Positions 18,503 through 26,253 of a stretch of 64,000 nt of DNA are shown in pieces. Below the pieces are notes generated by a model. That model was not told where the DNA came from, did not search any database, and saw nothing but the letters and a program-made list of their open reading frames with translations. The stretch spans positions 4,092,001 through 4,156,000 of the forward strand of contig NZ_CP088156.1 in NCBI RefSeq assembly GCF_021088345.1, written 5' to 3'. Origin of the DNA: Bradyrhizobium ontarionense. Lineage in GTDB: Bacteria > Pseudomonadota > Alphaproteobacteria > Rhizobiales > Xanthobacteraceae. A program made the translations under genes and the position numbers. Numbering within the stretch: position 1 is the first letter of the stretch; each line of letters begins with the position of its first letter.

Positions 18503-18901
18503 CTACGGCGCCAGGAACCGCCCCGAGACGATCCGCGCCGCCTCATTGACCGGCCAGTTGTAGACATAGGTCCAGGCCTCACAGGCGCTGCCGCCGGCGA
18601 GCGTGACGGCAAGACGCCGGCGCAGATATTCGGTCGGCGCGGCAAAACCCTCGCCGCAGGCCTCGTACATGTCGAACTCGCGCAGCATCGGCTCCGGCTG
18701 GCGCAGCCGGAACACCTCGCCGTGGACCAGCTCGGCCGCGTCGTCCGACAGCACGAGGCCGGGGTAATGCTGGATGCGGTAGAGCCGGCCGCGACAGCTC
18801 GCCTCCGCGACGAAGTCGGCATTGGCCGACAGCAGCCGCGCCATCGGATGGTCGAAGCCGCGCATCAGGGTGCCGTAGACGAAGAGCAGGTCGGAGGTCA
18901 T
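18503..18901 (-). CDS. Gamma-glutamylcyclotransferase (AIG2/GGCT) family protein
   Basis: 132 residues with the fold's opening signature LFVYGTLMRGF (YGTL substrate loop), GRLYRIQHYPGLV, and the catalytic-type acidic residue in EFDMYEACGE followed by YLRRRLAVTL. Family members release 5-oxoproline from gamma-glutamyl amines; the exact substrate is not known. The ATG at 18901 starts the protein directly before the first beta strand. It is followed upstream on the same strand by the transglutaminase-like gene, a 55-base gap. Confidence 0.82.
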   Translation of the reverse strand: MTSDLLFVYGTLMRGFDHPMARLLSANADFVAEASCRGRLYRIQHYPGLVLSDDAAELVHGEVFRLRQPEPMLREFDMYEACGEGFAAPTEYLRRRLAVTLAGGSACEAWTYVYNWPVNEAARIVSGRFLAP

Positions 18902-18956
18902 GCCTCGTCTATAGCGGCGATCGCGCGCGAAGCGAAGCGGCCACAAGAGGGTCCGC

Positions 18957-19769
18957 TCAGGCGGCCACGATCTCGTCGCTGATGACGTGGAATTTGGTCA
19001 AGGTCATCAGGCCGAAGCTCGTGGACAGCGCGACGTCGGCGGCGTCCCGCCCGGTCGCCATCAGGACACGGCCGATGCGCGCGGCGTTGTGGCGGGCATC
19101 GAACGTGTACCACCGGCCCGAGAGATAGACCTCGAACCAGCCGGAGAAATCCATCGGCGCGGGATCCGGCGGCACGCCGATGTCGCCGAGATAGCCGGTG
19201 CAGTAGCGCGCCGGAATGCCCATGCAGCGGCAGAAGGTCAGCGCGAGATGGGCGAAGTCGCGGCACACGCCGGCGCGCTGCTGATAGACGTCGTGCGCCG
19301 ACTTCATGGCGTGGGCGTGCTCATAGCCGAACGTGACGTGGCGGTGCACGAAGTCGCAGATCGCCTGCACGCGCGCCCACCCCGCCGGCGCGCTGCCGAA
19401 CAACGACCAGGCGACCTCGGCCAGCTTGTCGGTCTCGCAATAGCGGCTCGGCATCAGATAGAGCAGCAGTTCGTCCGGCAGCTGCTCGATCGGCAGTTGC
19501 TGGGCACCGGGATTGCTCACATCCGGCTGCCCGCTGTCGCAGACGATGGCGCTGCCGTGGAAGGTGACGCCGCCGGCCGGCGCCACCAACCGTCCGCACA
19601 GATTGCCGAAGCTGTCGTTGTAGAATTTGATCGGCACTTTGGGCTCGGTCGTGATCGTCTCAGTGCCGACGATGTCCGCAAAGCGCGAGGGGTGGATCGA
19701 CAGCATGATCACCATCGGCGTTGCCGCCGGGGCCGCATAGGCGATCTCGAATCCAACCTTGATCAGCAT
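18957..19769 (-). CDS. Transglutaminase-like cysteine protein with altered catalytic His position
   Basis: 270 residues. An N-terminal beta-rich region precedes the transglutaminase core. The nucleophile C169 lies in QQRAGVCRDFAHLALTF, and GIPARYCTGYLGD and RWYTFDARHN are standard. The family usually has His before the Trp of the second motif (HAW); here the segment reads MDFSGWFEVYL, so the classic catalytic His appears replaced by Ser-Gly. H227 of DARHN remains. Start 19769 has GAGGGAG upstream. Activity should not be assumed. Confidence 0.8.
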   Translation of the reverse strand: MLIKVGFEIAYAAPAATPMVIMLSIHPSRFADIVGTETITTEPKVPIKFYNDSFGNLCGRLVAPAGGVTFHGSAIVCDSGQPDVSNPGAQQLPIEQLPDELLLYLMPSRYCETDKLAEVAWSLFGSAPAGWARVQAICDFVHRHVTFGYEHAHAMKSAHDVYQQRAGVCRDFAHLALTFCRCMGIPARYCTGYLGDIGVPPDPAPMDFSGWFEVYLSGRWYTFDARHNAARIGRVLMATGRDAADVALSTSFGLMTLTKFHVISDEIVAA

Positions 19770-19975
19770 GAAGTCTCCCTCGCCCCGTGCGGGCGGCACG
19801 TTGTGCCAGCCTCGTCATCACCGTGGACCGTAAGCCCATTGCGAACTTCTGTCTTGTGAATGATCGCCAGAATCAGCATCGTTCGGGCGACCAACATGAT
19901 GCCCGCCGGCCAAATCTTCATCCTTCTGCTCAATTCGAGATCGGTCTGCCGCTTCATGCAGCAACGAGAGACAGC

Positions 19976-20779
19976 ATGACCACGTCCGGCACAAGCAACA
20001 CTCATCGACTCCTTCAGCCGGACGAAGTTCCGCCCGTGCTGGAGCACAACGTCGGTGGAACGTCTGCGTTCCTGTTGACCAGTGATCACTATGGCCGCCT
20101 GCTGCCGCGGGCGCTCGGCGATCTCGGCCTTGATGAGAGCGAGCTGGAGCGGCACATCGCCTGGGACATCGGCATCGCAGGCGTGGCGGAAGCCGTGTCG
20201 CGCGCGCTCGATGCGCATCTTCTGGCGCAGCGCTATTCGCGGCTGGTAATCGACTGCAACCGCTCGCCGAAGGCGCCGAACTCGATTCCCATGATCAGCG
20301 AGCGCACGACGATCCCCGGCAATGAGGGCCTGACGCACGAGGACGTCGAGCTCCGGCGCCGCGATGTCTTCGATCCCTATCACGACCGCATCACCGCCGT
20401 GCTCGATGAACGCAAGGCCCTGGGACGGCCGACCGTGCTGGTGTCGCTGCACAGCTTCACGCCGGTCTATGCCGGCATCGCGAGGCCCTGGCACATCGGC
20501 ACGCTGTATCAGCACGACCGCATCCTGCCGCCGTTGCTGCTGACGGCGCTGCGAGCCGAGCCCGATCTCGTCGTGGGCGACAACCAGCCCTACGCGGTCG
20601 GCAATGGCACCGACTACACCATCCCGGTGCATGGCGAGGCCCGCGGCCTCATTACATCCGGCATCGAGATCCGGCAGGACGAGATCGCCGAGCCCGAGGG
20701 GCAGCAGCGCTGGGCCGAGCGCCTGATCCGCATCCTCGGCGAGATCGAGATCAAGCTGCGCAGCGAAGGCCTCGCTTAG
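19976..20779 (+). CDS. N-formylglutamate amidohydrolase family protein
   Basis: 267 residues matching PF05013: NVGGTSAFLLTSDHYGRLLPRAL, HIAWDIGIAGVAEAVSRAL, YSRLVIDCNRSP, LVSLHSFTPVYAG and VGDNQPYAVG. Family enzymes cleave N-formyl-L-glutamate to formate and glutamate with a metal centre (His and Glu ligands). The usual histidine-degradation neighbours (hutU, hutH, hutI) are absent, so a different N-acyl amino-acid substrate is possible. The ATG at 19976, after GAGAG, gives the usual family length. Divergent from the transglutaminase gene. Confidence 0.85.
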   Translation: MTTSGTSNTHRLLQPDEVPPVLEHNVGGTSAFLLTSDHYGRLLPRALGDLGLDESELERHIAWDIGIAGVAEAVSRALDAHLLAQRYSRLVIDCNRSPKAPNSIPMISERTTIPGNEGLTHEDVELRRRDVFDPYHDRITAVLDERKALGRPTVLVSLHSFTPVYAGIARPWHIGTLYQHDRILPPLLLTALRAEPDLVVGDNQPYAVGNGTDYTIPVHGEARGLITSGIEIRQDEIAEPEGQQRWAERLIRILGEIEIKLRSEGLA

Positions 20780-20877
20780 ATCATGATGCGATTCCGCGGA
20801 ATCGCATCATGATCTCATCTCTTTGTTTGAGCATGATCTTTTCGGAAAACCGGTTTCCACTTTTCCGGATCATGCTC
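20779..20877. repeat. Two REP-like palindromes between convergent genes
   Basis: A perfect 36-bp palindrome (20779-20814) begins at the last base of the preceding stop codon. A second element (20829-20877) has arms GAGCATGAT...ATCATGCTC around a CGGAAAA/TTTTCCG inner stem, a sequence I know as common in Bradyrhizobium and Rhodopseudomonas. Together they probably act as bidirectional terminators. Confidence 0.8.
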
Positions 20878-20884
20878 TAGCTCG

Positions 20885-22225
20885 CTACTCCGTCATATCG
20901 GAGGAGTCGTGATGCGCGAGCAGGCCGGCGAGCCGCCACAGTGCCGTCCTGAGATCATCGTGGCTCGGCAGGCCCAGCGCGAGCCGCACCGCGTTCGGTG
21001 AATGGCCGTGGGCCACGGCGAAGGCGCTCGCCGGGGTGATTGCGATGCCCGCGCGCGCGGCCGCAGCCGTCAAGGCTTCGGCGCGCCAGCCCTCCGGCAG
21101 ATACAGCCAGACATGGTAGGAGCGGGGATCGGCCTCGATGTGATGGCCGCCGAGACATTCGGCGACGATCGCCTGCCTGACCAGTGCATCGGCGCGCTTG
21201 CGCCGGGTGATCTCGGCCGCGGTGCCGTCGGCCAGCAGCCCCATGCCGGCGGCCAGCGCGAGCGACGTCACCGACCAGGCACCCGTGCGTACCGTGGCAG
21301 CGAATTTTTCGCGCATTGCTGACGGCACATAGAGGAAGCCCACCGCAATGCCGGGCGCGAGCCGCTTGGCGAGGCTGTCGACGATGACGACGCGCTCCTC
21401 GGCCTGCGTCGCCAGCGAGACCTGGTCGCTGAGAAAGCCGTAGACCAGATCCTCGATGATCATCAGCTCGTGCTTACGCACGAGCCGAACGATGTCTTCG
21501 CGCCTCGCCTCGCTCATCGTCAGACCGAGCGGATTCTGCATCACCGGCTGGATGTAGATCGCGTTGAGCGCACTGCTGCGATGCGCCTTGGTCAGCGCAT
21601 CCGGGCGGATGCCCTCGCCGTCCATCGCGAGCGGCACCAGGGTGACGCCGAGCCGCGCTGCGATGCCCTTGATCATCGGATAGGTGACGGCCTCGACACC
21701 GAGCCGGCCGCCGACCGGCACCAGCGCCGAGATCGCCGCAGCCAGCGACTGCCGCCCGCTACCGGCGAAGACGAAGTTTTCCGCGCGCGGGCGCCACCGG
21801 TCGCTTGCGAAAAACGCCGCAGCGGTGCGACCGGCTTCGGCGAGCCGGCGCTGCGTGATCGGCGCGAGCACCGGCGCGAGCTTCTCCGGCCGCTGCCAGA
21901 CCGCCATCGATTTCGCGATCATTGCCGCCTGATCGGGCAGTGTCGGAAAATTGAACTCGAGATCGATGCGGCCGTCGAACGGCTCCAGCCGCAACGACGG
22001 TGGCACCGGCGCCGCCTGCCCCGCGACGAAGGTGCCGCGTCCGACCTCGCCCACCACGAGGCCTCTGCGCAATAATTCGGCATAGACGCGGGCTGCCGTG
22101 GATGCGGCAATTCCCCGCTCATAGGCGAACTGGCGCTGCGGCGGCAGCCGGTCGCCGGCCTTCAGGCGGCCGCTGGCGATGTCTTCGGAAATGTCGTCAA
22201 CCAGGGCCGTATACGACACATTCAT
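20885..22225 (-). CDS. MocR-type regulator: GntR winged helix fused to PLP aminotransferase fold
   Basis: 446 residues. The N-terminal GntR DNA-binding domain (LVDDISEDIASGRLKAGDRLPPQRQFAYERGIAASTAARVYAEL) is linked to a fold-type-I aminotransferase-like domain (FVFAGSGRQSLAAAIS, IYIQPVMQNPLGLTMS, the PLP-lysine candidate in VDSLAKRLAPGIAVGFL). Such proteins sense PLP or amino compounds and regulate neighbouring genes. The ATG at 22225 gives the usual family length; longer forms extend into the divergent regulatory region. It is divergent from DUF1127 and phzF genes, its likely targets. Confidence 0.9.
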   Translation of the reverse strand: MNVSYTALVDDISEDIASGRLKAGDRLPPQRQFAYERGIAASTAARVYAELLRRGLVVGEVGRGTFVAGQAAPVPPSLRLEPFDGRIDLEFNFPTLPDQAAMIAKSMAVWQRPEKLAPVLAPITQRRLAEAGRTAAAFFASDRWRPRAENFVFAGSGRQSLAAAISALVPVGGRLGVEAVTYPMIKGIAARLGVTLVPLAMDGEGIRPDALTKAHRSSALNAIYIQPVMQNPLGLTMSEARREDIVRLVRKHELMIIEDLVYGFLSDQVSLATQAEERVVIVDSLAKRLAPGIAVGFLYVPSAMREKFAATVRTGAWSVTSLALAAGMGLLADGTAAEITRRKRADALVRQAIVAECLGGHHIEADPRSYHVWLYLPEGWRAEALTAAAARAGIAITPASAFAVAHGHSPNAVRLALGLPSHDDLRTALWRLAGLLAHHDSSDMTE

Positions 22226-22230
22226 GCTAT

Positions 22231-22311
22231 ATTGCACCGAGAGCAATGTTTCGATTGCACCGAGATATGTACTGCGTAATTGCTCTTCGAACAACGCAAT
22301 TGAAGAGCAAT
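22231..22311. promoter_or_regulatory. Candidate MocR operator region (direct plus inverted repeats)
   Basis: ATTGCACCGAGA occurs twice in direct orientation (22231-22242 and 22254-22265, 23-bp period). A 10-bp inverted repeat ATTGCTCTTC / GAAGAGCAAT spans 22279-22311, just before the DUF1127 start. MocR regulators are known to bind direct repeats, so binding here by the divergent MocR product is a reasonable inference. Confidence 0.6.
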
Positions 22312-22320
22312 AGGTGACAC

Positions 22321-22524
22321 ATGGCATATTCCCTGGCGCAGCGTTGGGCAACTCCGCAAGTTGCCCACGGAAAGAGCAATTTGCTCCAGGCTCCGCAACT
22401 CTGGCTGCAGCGCCTGTTCTGGCGCTCCGAGCTCGCGATGCTCGACGCCGAGCAGATGCGCGACTGCGGACTCGATCCGATGGTTGTTCAGCAAGAGGCC
22501 AACAAGCCGTTCTGGCGCGACTGA
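22321..22524 (+). CDS. DUF1127 small protein
   Basis: 67 residues ending in the DUF1127-like segment LWLQRLFWRSELAMLDAEQMRDCGLDPMVVQQEANKPFWRD; DUF1127 proteins are small, Arg-rich and often stress- or RNA-linked in rhizobia. The first 25 codons contain two hairpins at DNA level (GGGCAACT/AGTTGCCC at 22346-22366 and GAGCAA/TTGCTC at 22375-22386). It precedes phzF by 25 bases and is probably in its operon. Confidence 0.75.
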   Translation: MAYSLAQRWATPQVAHGKSNLLQAPQLWLQRLFWRSELAMLDAEQMRDCGLDPMVVQQEANKPFWRD

Positions 22525-22549
22525 GAACGACCTCGAGGAGGACACAGCA

Positions 22550-23386
22550 ATGCCGACGCTTCCATTCCATCAAGTCGACGTGTTCTCCGCGGTGCCGTTC
22601 AAGGGCAACCCGCTTGCCGTGATCGCCGAGGCCGACGGCCTCGACGATGCGGCGATGCGGGCGATCGCCAACTGGACCAACCTGTCCGAGACGACCTTCC
22701 TGTCACGTGCTCAGGATCCGAGCGCTGATTACCGCGTGCGCATCTTCACGCCGCAGCGCGAGCTGCCTTTTGCAGGCCATCCGACGCTCGGCTCGGCCTA
22801 CGTCTGGCTTGCGCTCGGCGGCCGCCCGAAGGGAGAGCACGTGGTGCAGGAATGCGGCGCGGGTCTCGTGCGCATCAAGCGCGACGGTGACCGACTCGCC
22901 TTCGCGGCGCCGCCGCTGCGCCGCTCAGGCGCCGTCGATGCCGAGCTCACGGCGAAAATCGCCGCCGCGCTCGGCGTGAAGCCGGAGGCGATGCGCGCCG
23001 TACAGTGGGCCGACAACGGTCCCGGCTGGATCGGCGTGCTGATGGACTCGCGCCAGGATGTGCTGAACATCAGGTTCAACGTTCAGGCCCTGTCGCAACA
23101 GCCGGTCGGCGTCGTCGCGCCGTGGGACCCCGCAAGGGATGGACGTGACGCCAACTACGAGGTTCGCGCCTTCACCTGGAGCGGCGCGGAGGACCCCGTC
23201 ACAGGCAGCCTCAATGCAAGTCTGGCGCAATGGCTGGTCGGCGCCGGAATTGCTCCGAAGCACTATGTCGCGTCCCAGGGCACCGCCCTCGGCCGCGCCG
23301 GCCGCGTCCATGTCGCGCAGGACGGCGACACAATCTGGATCGGCGGCGCCGTCGCGCCGGTGGTGAAGGGTACGATCGGCCTGTAA
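22550..23386 (+). CDS. PhzF-family isomerase/epimerase
   Basis: 278 residues with the PhzF hallmarks: FHQVDVFSAVPFKGNPLAV, the catalytic-type Glu in NLSETTFL, FTPQRELPFAGHPTLGSAY and the second-half GSLNASLAQWLV with ASQGTALGRAGRVHV. Members of this fold (related to diaminopimelate epimerase) catalyse cofactor-free isomerisations; the substrate of this paralogue is unknown. GAGGAG at 22535-22540 sets the start. The operon is divergent from the MocR regulator. Confidence 0.9.
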   Translation: MPTLPFHQVDVFSAVPFKGNPLAVIAEADGLDDAAMRAIANWTNLSETTFLSRAQDPSADYRVRIFTPQRELPFAGHPTLGSAYVWLALGGRPKGEHVVQECGAGLVRIKRDGDRLAFAAPPLRRSGAVDAELTAKIAAALGVKPEAMRAVQWADNGPGWIGVLMDSRQDVLNIRFNVQALSQQPVGVVAPWDPARDGRDANYEVRAFTWSGAEDPVTGSLNASLAQWLVGAGIAPKHYVASQGTALGRAGRVHVAQDGDTIWIGGAVAPVVKGTIGL

Positions 23387-23491
23387 CGGCCGGTCGGCGC
23401 GGCGGGATCGGCAGGCGGCGATGCTGCCCCTGAGCCATGCTTCCGCTGACCGACTGCATCGCCTATAATTGGGCGAAACAGGCATTCCTGC

Positions 23492-24076
23492 ATGAACATC
23501 AAGGTCGATCCGGCGTCGGTCACGCCCGAGCAGTTCTTCTCCTGGGTGACGGCACAGGACGCACGTTACGAGCTCGTCGATGGCGAGGTCGTCATGATGG
23601 CCGGCGCCGGGCGCCGACACGATGCGATCGTGGTGAACCTGACGGCGGCGCTGCACGCGCAAACCCGAAATGGTCCGTGCCAAACCTTCACCGGCGATAC
23701 TTATGTCGTCACCACCCCGTCGACCCGTCGCATGCCGGATCTGGGGGTCGATTGCGGCAAGCCCGATGAGGATTCGCTGGTCGCAGACCGACCGGCGTTG
23801 CTAGTCGAGGTGCTGTCACCCACGACCGGCGGATTCGACGTGACCGTCAAGCTCGCCGAATATCAGGCGCTGCCGTGCCTCGACGACATCCTGTTCATCG
23901 ACACCGACAGTCCCAACGCGCACCTATATTCACGCGATGCAGGCGGCGCGTGGACGGACGTCGTGCTGAAGGGACTCGATGCCGTCATTCACTTGGACAA
24001 GCTAAACGTCATACTCGAGCTGCGTGACGTTTATGCGGGCCTGGAATTCCGCCCGCGACCACGCCTCGTCGAATAG
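23492..24076 (+). CDS. Uma2/DUF820-family putative endonuclease
   Basis: 194 residues of the PD-(D/E)XK-like Uma2 family: YELVDGEVVMMAGAGRRHDAIV, MPDLGVDCG with the first catalytic-type Asp, LLVEVLSPTT with the Glu, and DVTVKLAEYQALP with the Lys, forming the D...ExL...K arrangement. These proteins are abundant in cyanobacteria and alphaproteobacteria but their substrate is unclear. No restriction or toxin-antitoxin partner is adjacent. Confidence 0.85.
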   Translation: MNIKVDPASVTPEQFFSWVTAQDARYELVDGEVVMMAGAGRRHDAIVVNLTAALHAQTRNGPCQTFTGDTYVVTTPSTRRMPDLGVDCGKPDEDSLVADRPALLVEVLSPTTGGFDVTVKLAEYQALPCLDDILFIDTDSPNAHLYSRDAGGAWTDVVLKGLDAVIHLDKLNVILELRDVYAGLEFRPRPRLVE

Positions 24077-24125
24077 ACGTCCGAGGCGCCCATAACCGAA
24101 CATGAGCCGAGGGCTGAAGGCGGGC

Positions 24126-24746
24126 TCACCGTGCCCGCGTCAGCGCCAGCCACAGACCGCCGCCGATCATGAAGCCGCCGGAGAGGCGCGACACCAGCCG
24201 CGTGCGCTCTGCCGAGAACAGCTTGCGCGCGCGGCCGGCGAGCAGCGCATAAACCGCGTCGGTGAGGCCCCCGATCACCATGAATGTGACGCCGAGCAGT
24301 CCGACCTGCGGCACGTGATCCCGGCTCATGTCCATGAACTGCGGCAGGAACGCGCCGAAGAACACCATCACCTTGGGGTTCGACAGCAGCACCAGCAGAC
24401 CCTGCAGGAAGAAGCCGCCGCGCGGCGGCAGGGGCGGCGCCTCGCCCGCGGCGATGCCCTCGACCGGTGAGCGGATGAGCTGGACGCCGAGCCACACCAG
24501 ATAGGCGGCGCCGATCAACCGCACCCATTCGAACCAGTAGCCCATGGTGGCCATCAGCGACGTCAGGCCGACGGCAACGACGCCGATCGCGATCGCAAGC
24601 CCAGTCTGCACGCCGGCGATGTTGATCAGCGCGGCGCGGGTTCCATGGCGCAGGCCATTGCCGATCAACAGCGTGACCACGGGACCGGGCAGCAGCGCCA
24701 GCGCGATGCAGGCGGCGACGAAAGCGAGATAGACTTGCAGGGACAT
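24126..24746 (-). CDS. LysE/RhtB-family amino-acid exporter
   Basis: 206 residues with about six transmembrane helices and the family's opening pattern (YLAFVAACIALALLPGPVVTLLIGNGLRHGTRAALINIAGVQTG). LLVLLSNPKVMVFFGAFLPQF carries the conserved NPK motif. It probably exports an amino acid or derivative across the inner membrane. The start at 24746 (MSLQVYLAF) removes an unlikely hydrophilic extension. It converges on the Uma2 gene and is divergent from the ArsR operon. Confidence 0.88.
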   Translation of the reverse strand: MSLQVYLAFVAACIALALLPGPVVTLLIGNGLRHGTRAALINIAGVQTGLAIAIGVVAVGLTSLMATMGYWFEWVRLIGAAYLVWLGVQLIRSPVEGIAAGEAPPLPPRGGFFLQGLLVLLSNPKVMVFFGAFLPQFMDMSRDHVPQVGLLGVTFMVIGGLTDAVYALLAGRARKLFSAERTRLVSRLSGGFMIGGGLWLALTRAR

Positions 24747-24841
24747 GAGGCGCCTCGGTGCGAATGAGGCCCTTACTAATGCACGACATGTCGACCGATG
24801 GAAGTCTCGCCCCAGCACCAGCGAAGCCGAATACTGCTGAC

Positions 24842-24871
24842 TTGACACGCAACCGATTGGTTGCCTATTCT
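24842..24871 (+). promoter_or_regulatory. Promoter with embedded ArsR operator, apparently leaderless
   Basis: TTGACA (24842-24847) and TATTCT (24866-24871) are 18 bp apart. The spacer carries the perfect dyad GCAACC-GATT-GGTTGC (24849-24864). Transcription from the normal distance would begin at about 24878, next to the ATG at 24879; no ribosome-binding site is visible. Confidence 0.7.
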
Positions 24872-24878
24872 CGAGATC

Positions 24879-25193
24879 ATGGACGATGTCTTCAAGGCGC
24901 TTGCGGACGGCTCACGACGCGCCCTGCTCGACAGGCTCCACGCGCGGAACGGGCAAACCCTGACCGAACTCTGCGACGGCCTCGCGATGACGCGACAGGC
25001 CGTGACCAAGCACCTTGCCATTCTGGAAGCGGCCAATCTGGTCGCGACGATCCGGCATGGCCGCGAGAAGCTGCACTATCTCAATCCGGTGCCGATCCAT
25101 CACATCGGGGAGCGCTGGATCAAGAAATTCGAGCGCGGCAAACTCGCCGCGCTCAGCGCGTTGAAGCGGCAATTGGAGGAGCGCGATGAGTAA
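24879..25193 (+). CDS. ArsR-family autoregulator of a SRPBCC operon
   Basis: 104 residues. The winged helix ArsR domain includes VFKALADGSRRALLDRLHARNGQTLTELCDGLAMTRQAVTKHLAILEAANLV and the wing RHGREKLHYLNP. There is no obvious metal-site cysteine pair; this subgroup (paired with AHSA1/SRPBCC proteins) typically represses its own operon. The operator overlaps its promoter. The stop codon region overlaps the next gene by eight bases, indicating translational coupling. Confidence 0.88.
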   Translation: MDDVFKALADGSRRALLDRLHARNGQTLTELCDGLAMTRQAVTKHLAILEAANLVATIRHGREKLHYLNPVPIHHIGERWIKKFERGKLAALSALKRQLEERDE

Positions 25194-25647
25194 GCCCGAA
25201 TTCGTCTACGTCACGTATATCGCGACGACGCCCGAGAAGTTGTGGGAAGCGCTGACATCAAACGAATTCGCGAAGCGCTACTGGTTCGGCACCGAACTGC
25301 ATTCCGACTGGCGCGTCGGCTCGCCGTTCGCGCTGGTGACCGATGGGATGACGACGGATGTCGGCCAGATTCTGGAGTTCGATCCGCCACGCCGGCTCTC
25401 CTACACCTTCCAGCACATCCTGAAAGACGAGTTTCGCAACGAGCAGCCGACCAAGGTCGTGTTCGCGATCGAACCGCACGGCAACTCCGTCAAGCTGACC
25501 CTGACACATGAAGGCTTCGAAGGGGCGGGGAGATTGCTCGATGCGGTTTCCAACGGCTGGCCCGCGATCATGTCCGGCCTAAAAAGTCTGCTGGAGACCG
25601 GAACGGCGCTGGCGATCCCGATGTCAGCGCTCGGCAAGGGAGTCTGA
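25186..25647 (+). CDS. SRPBCC/AHSA1-domain protein 1
   Basis: 153 residues of the START-like Activator-of-Hsp90 family: FVYVTYIATTPEKLWEALTSNEFAKRYWFG, GQILEFDPPRRLSYTFQH and NGWPAIMSGLKSLLETG. The fold forms a hydrophobic cavity; the ligand is unknown. It overlaps the arsR-like gene and is followed after three bases by a paralogue, all in one operon. Confidence 0.87.
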   Translation: MSKPEFVYVTYIATTPEKLWEALTSNEFAKRYWFGTELHSDWRVGSPFALVTDGMTTDVGQILEFDPPRRLSYTFQHILKDEFRNEQPTKVVFAIEPHGNSVKLTLTHEGFEGAGRLLDAVSNGWPAIMSGLKSLLETGTALAIPMSALGKGV

Positions 25648-25650
25648 GCG

Positions 25651-26163
25651 ATGGATCTTGCAAAGTTCAGGCCCGCCACCGTCTACACGATCTACATCGC
25701 CGCCAGCCCTGAGAAGGTGTGGCAGGCGCTGACCTCGGCCGAGTTCAGCCGGCAATACTTCTTCGGCTTCGCCGTCGAAGCCGAACTGAGGGCGGGCGGC
25801 GCCTTCGTCGTGCGCGCGCCCGATGGCTCCGAGCATATCAGCGGCGAGGTGATCGTCTGCGAGCCGCCGCAGCGGCTGACCGTGACGTGGGACGTCAACT
25901 GGCCGGGGCTCGTCGACGCGCTCGGGCGGACCCTCGTCACTTATGAGATCGAGCCGGCCGGCGACACCGTGCGGCTCACGATGACCGAATCGCATGAGCG
26001 GCCACTCTCCGACGACATCCTGTCCGGCGGACGCCAGGGCTGGCCAGCGATCCTGTCGAGCCTGAAGAGCGTGCTCGAAACCGGCAAGCCGCTTGCGATC
26101 AAGATGGCGCCGCCGACGCGCATGCTCGCGGCGTTGAAGGCGATGGGGATCGAGGTGCCGTGA
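25651..26163 (+). CDS. SRPBCC/AHSA1-domain protein 2
   Basis: 170 residues, paralogous to the gene just upstream (TVYTIYIAASPEKVWQALTSAEFSRQYFFG; GWPAILSSLKSVLETGKPLAI). The pair probably arose by tandem duplication. It may form a heterodimer or have a related ligand; the sequence gives no more. It is the last gene of the ArsR-controlled operon. Confidence 0.87.
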   Translation: MDLAKFRPATVYTIYIAASPEKVWQALTSAEFSRQYFFGFAVEAELRAGGAFVVRAPDGSEHISGEVIVCEPPQRLTVTWDVNWPGLVDALGRTLVTYEIEPAGDTVRLTMTESHERPLSDDILSGGRQGWPAILSSLKSVLETGKPLAIKMAPPTRMLAALKAMGIEVP

Positions 26164-26253
26164 TGGCGGCCGCCGAGATCGATCTTGTCAATGCCCTGAG
26201 CAGCGTGGGATCGTGACGACACGAAAAGTCTTCCTGCCTCCCGTCGGGGCCTG

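Noticed and set aside
22375..22386. GAGCAA/TTGCTC dyad as a second MocR operator
   Set aside because: It lies within the DUF1127 coding region and could arise by chance; noted only as part of the repeat-dense region.
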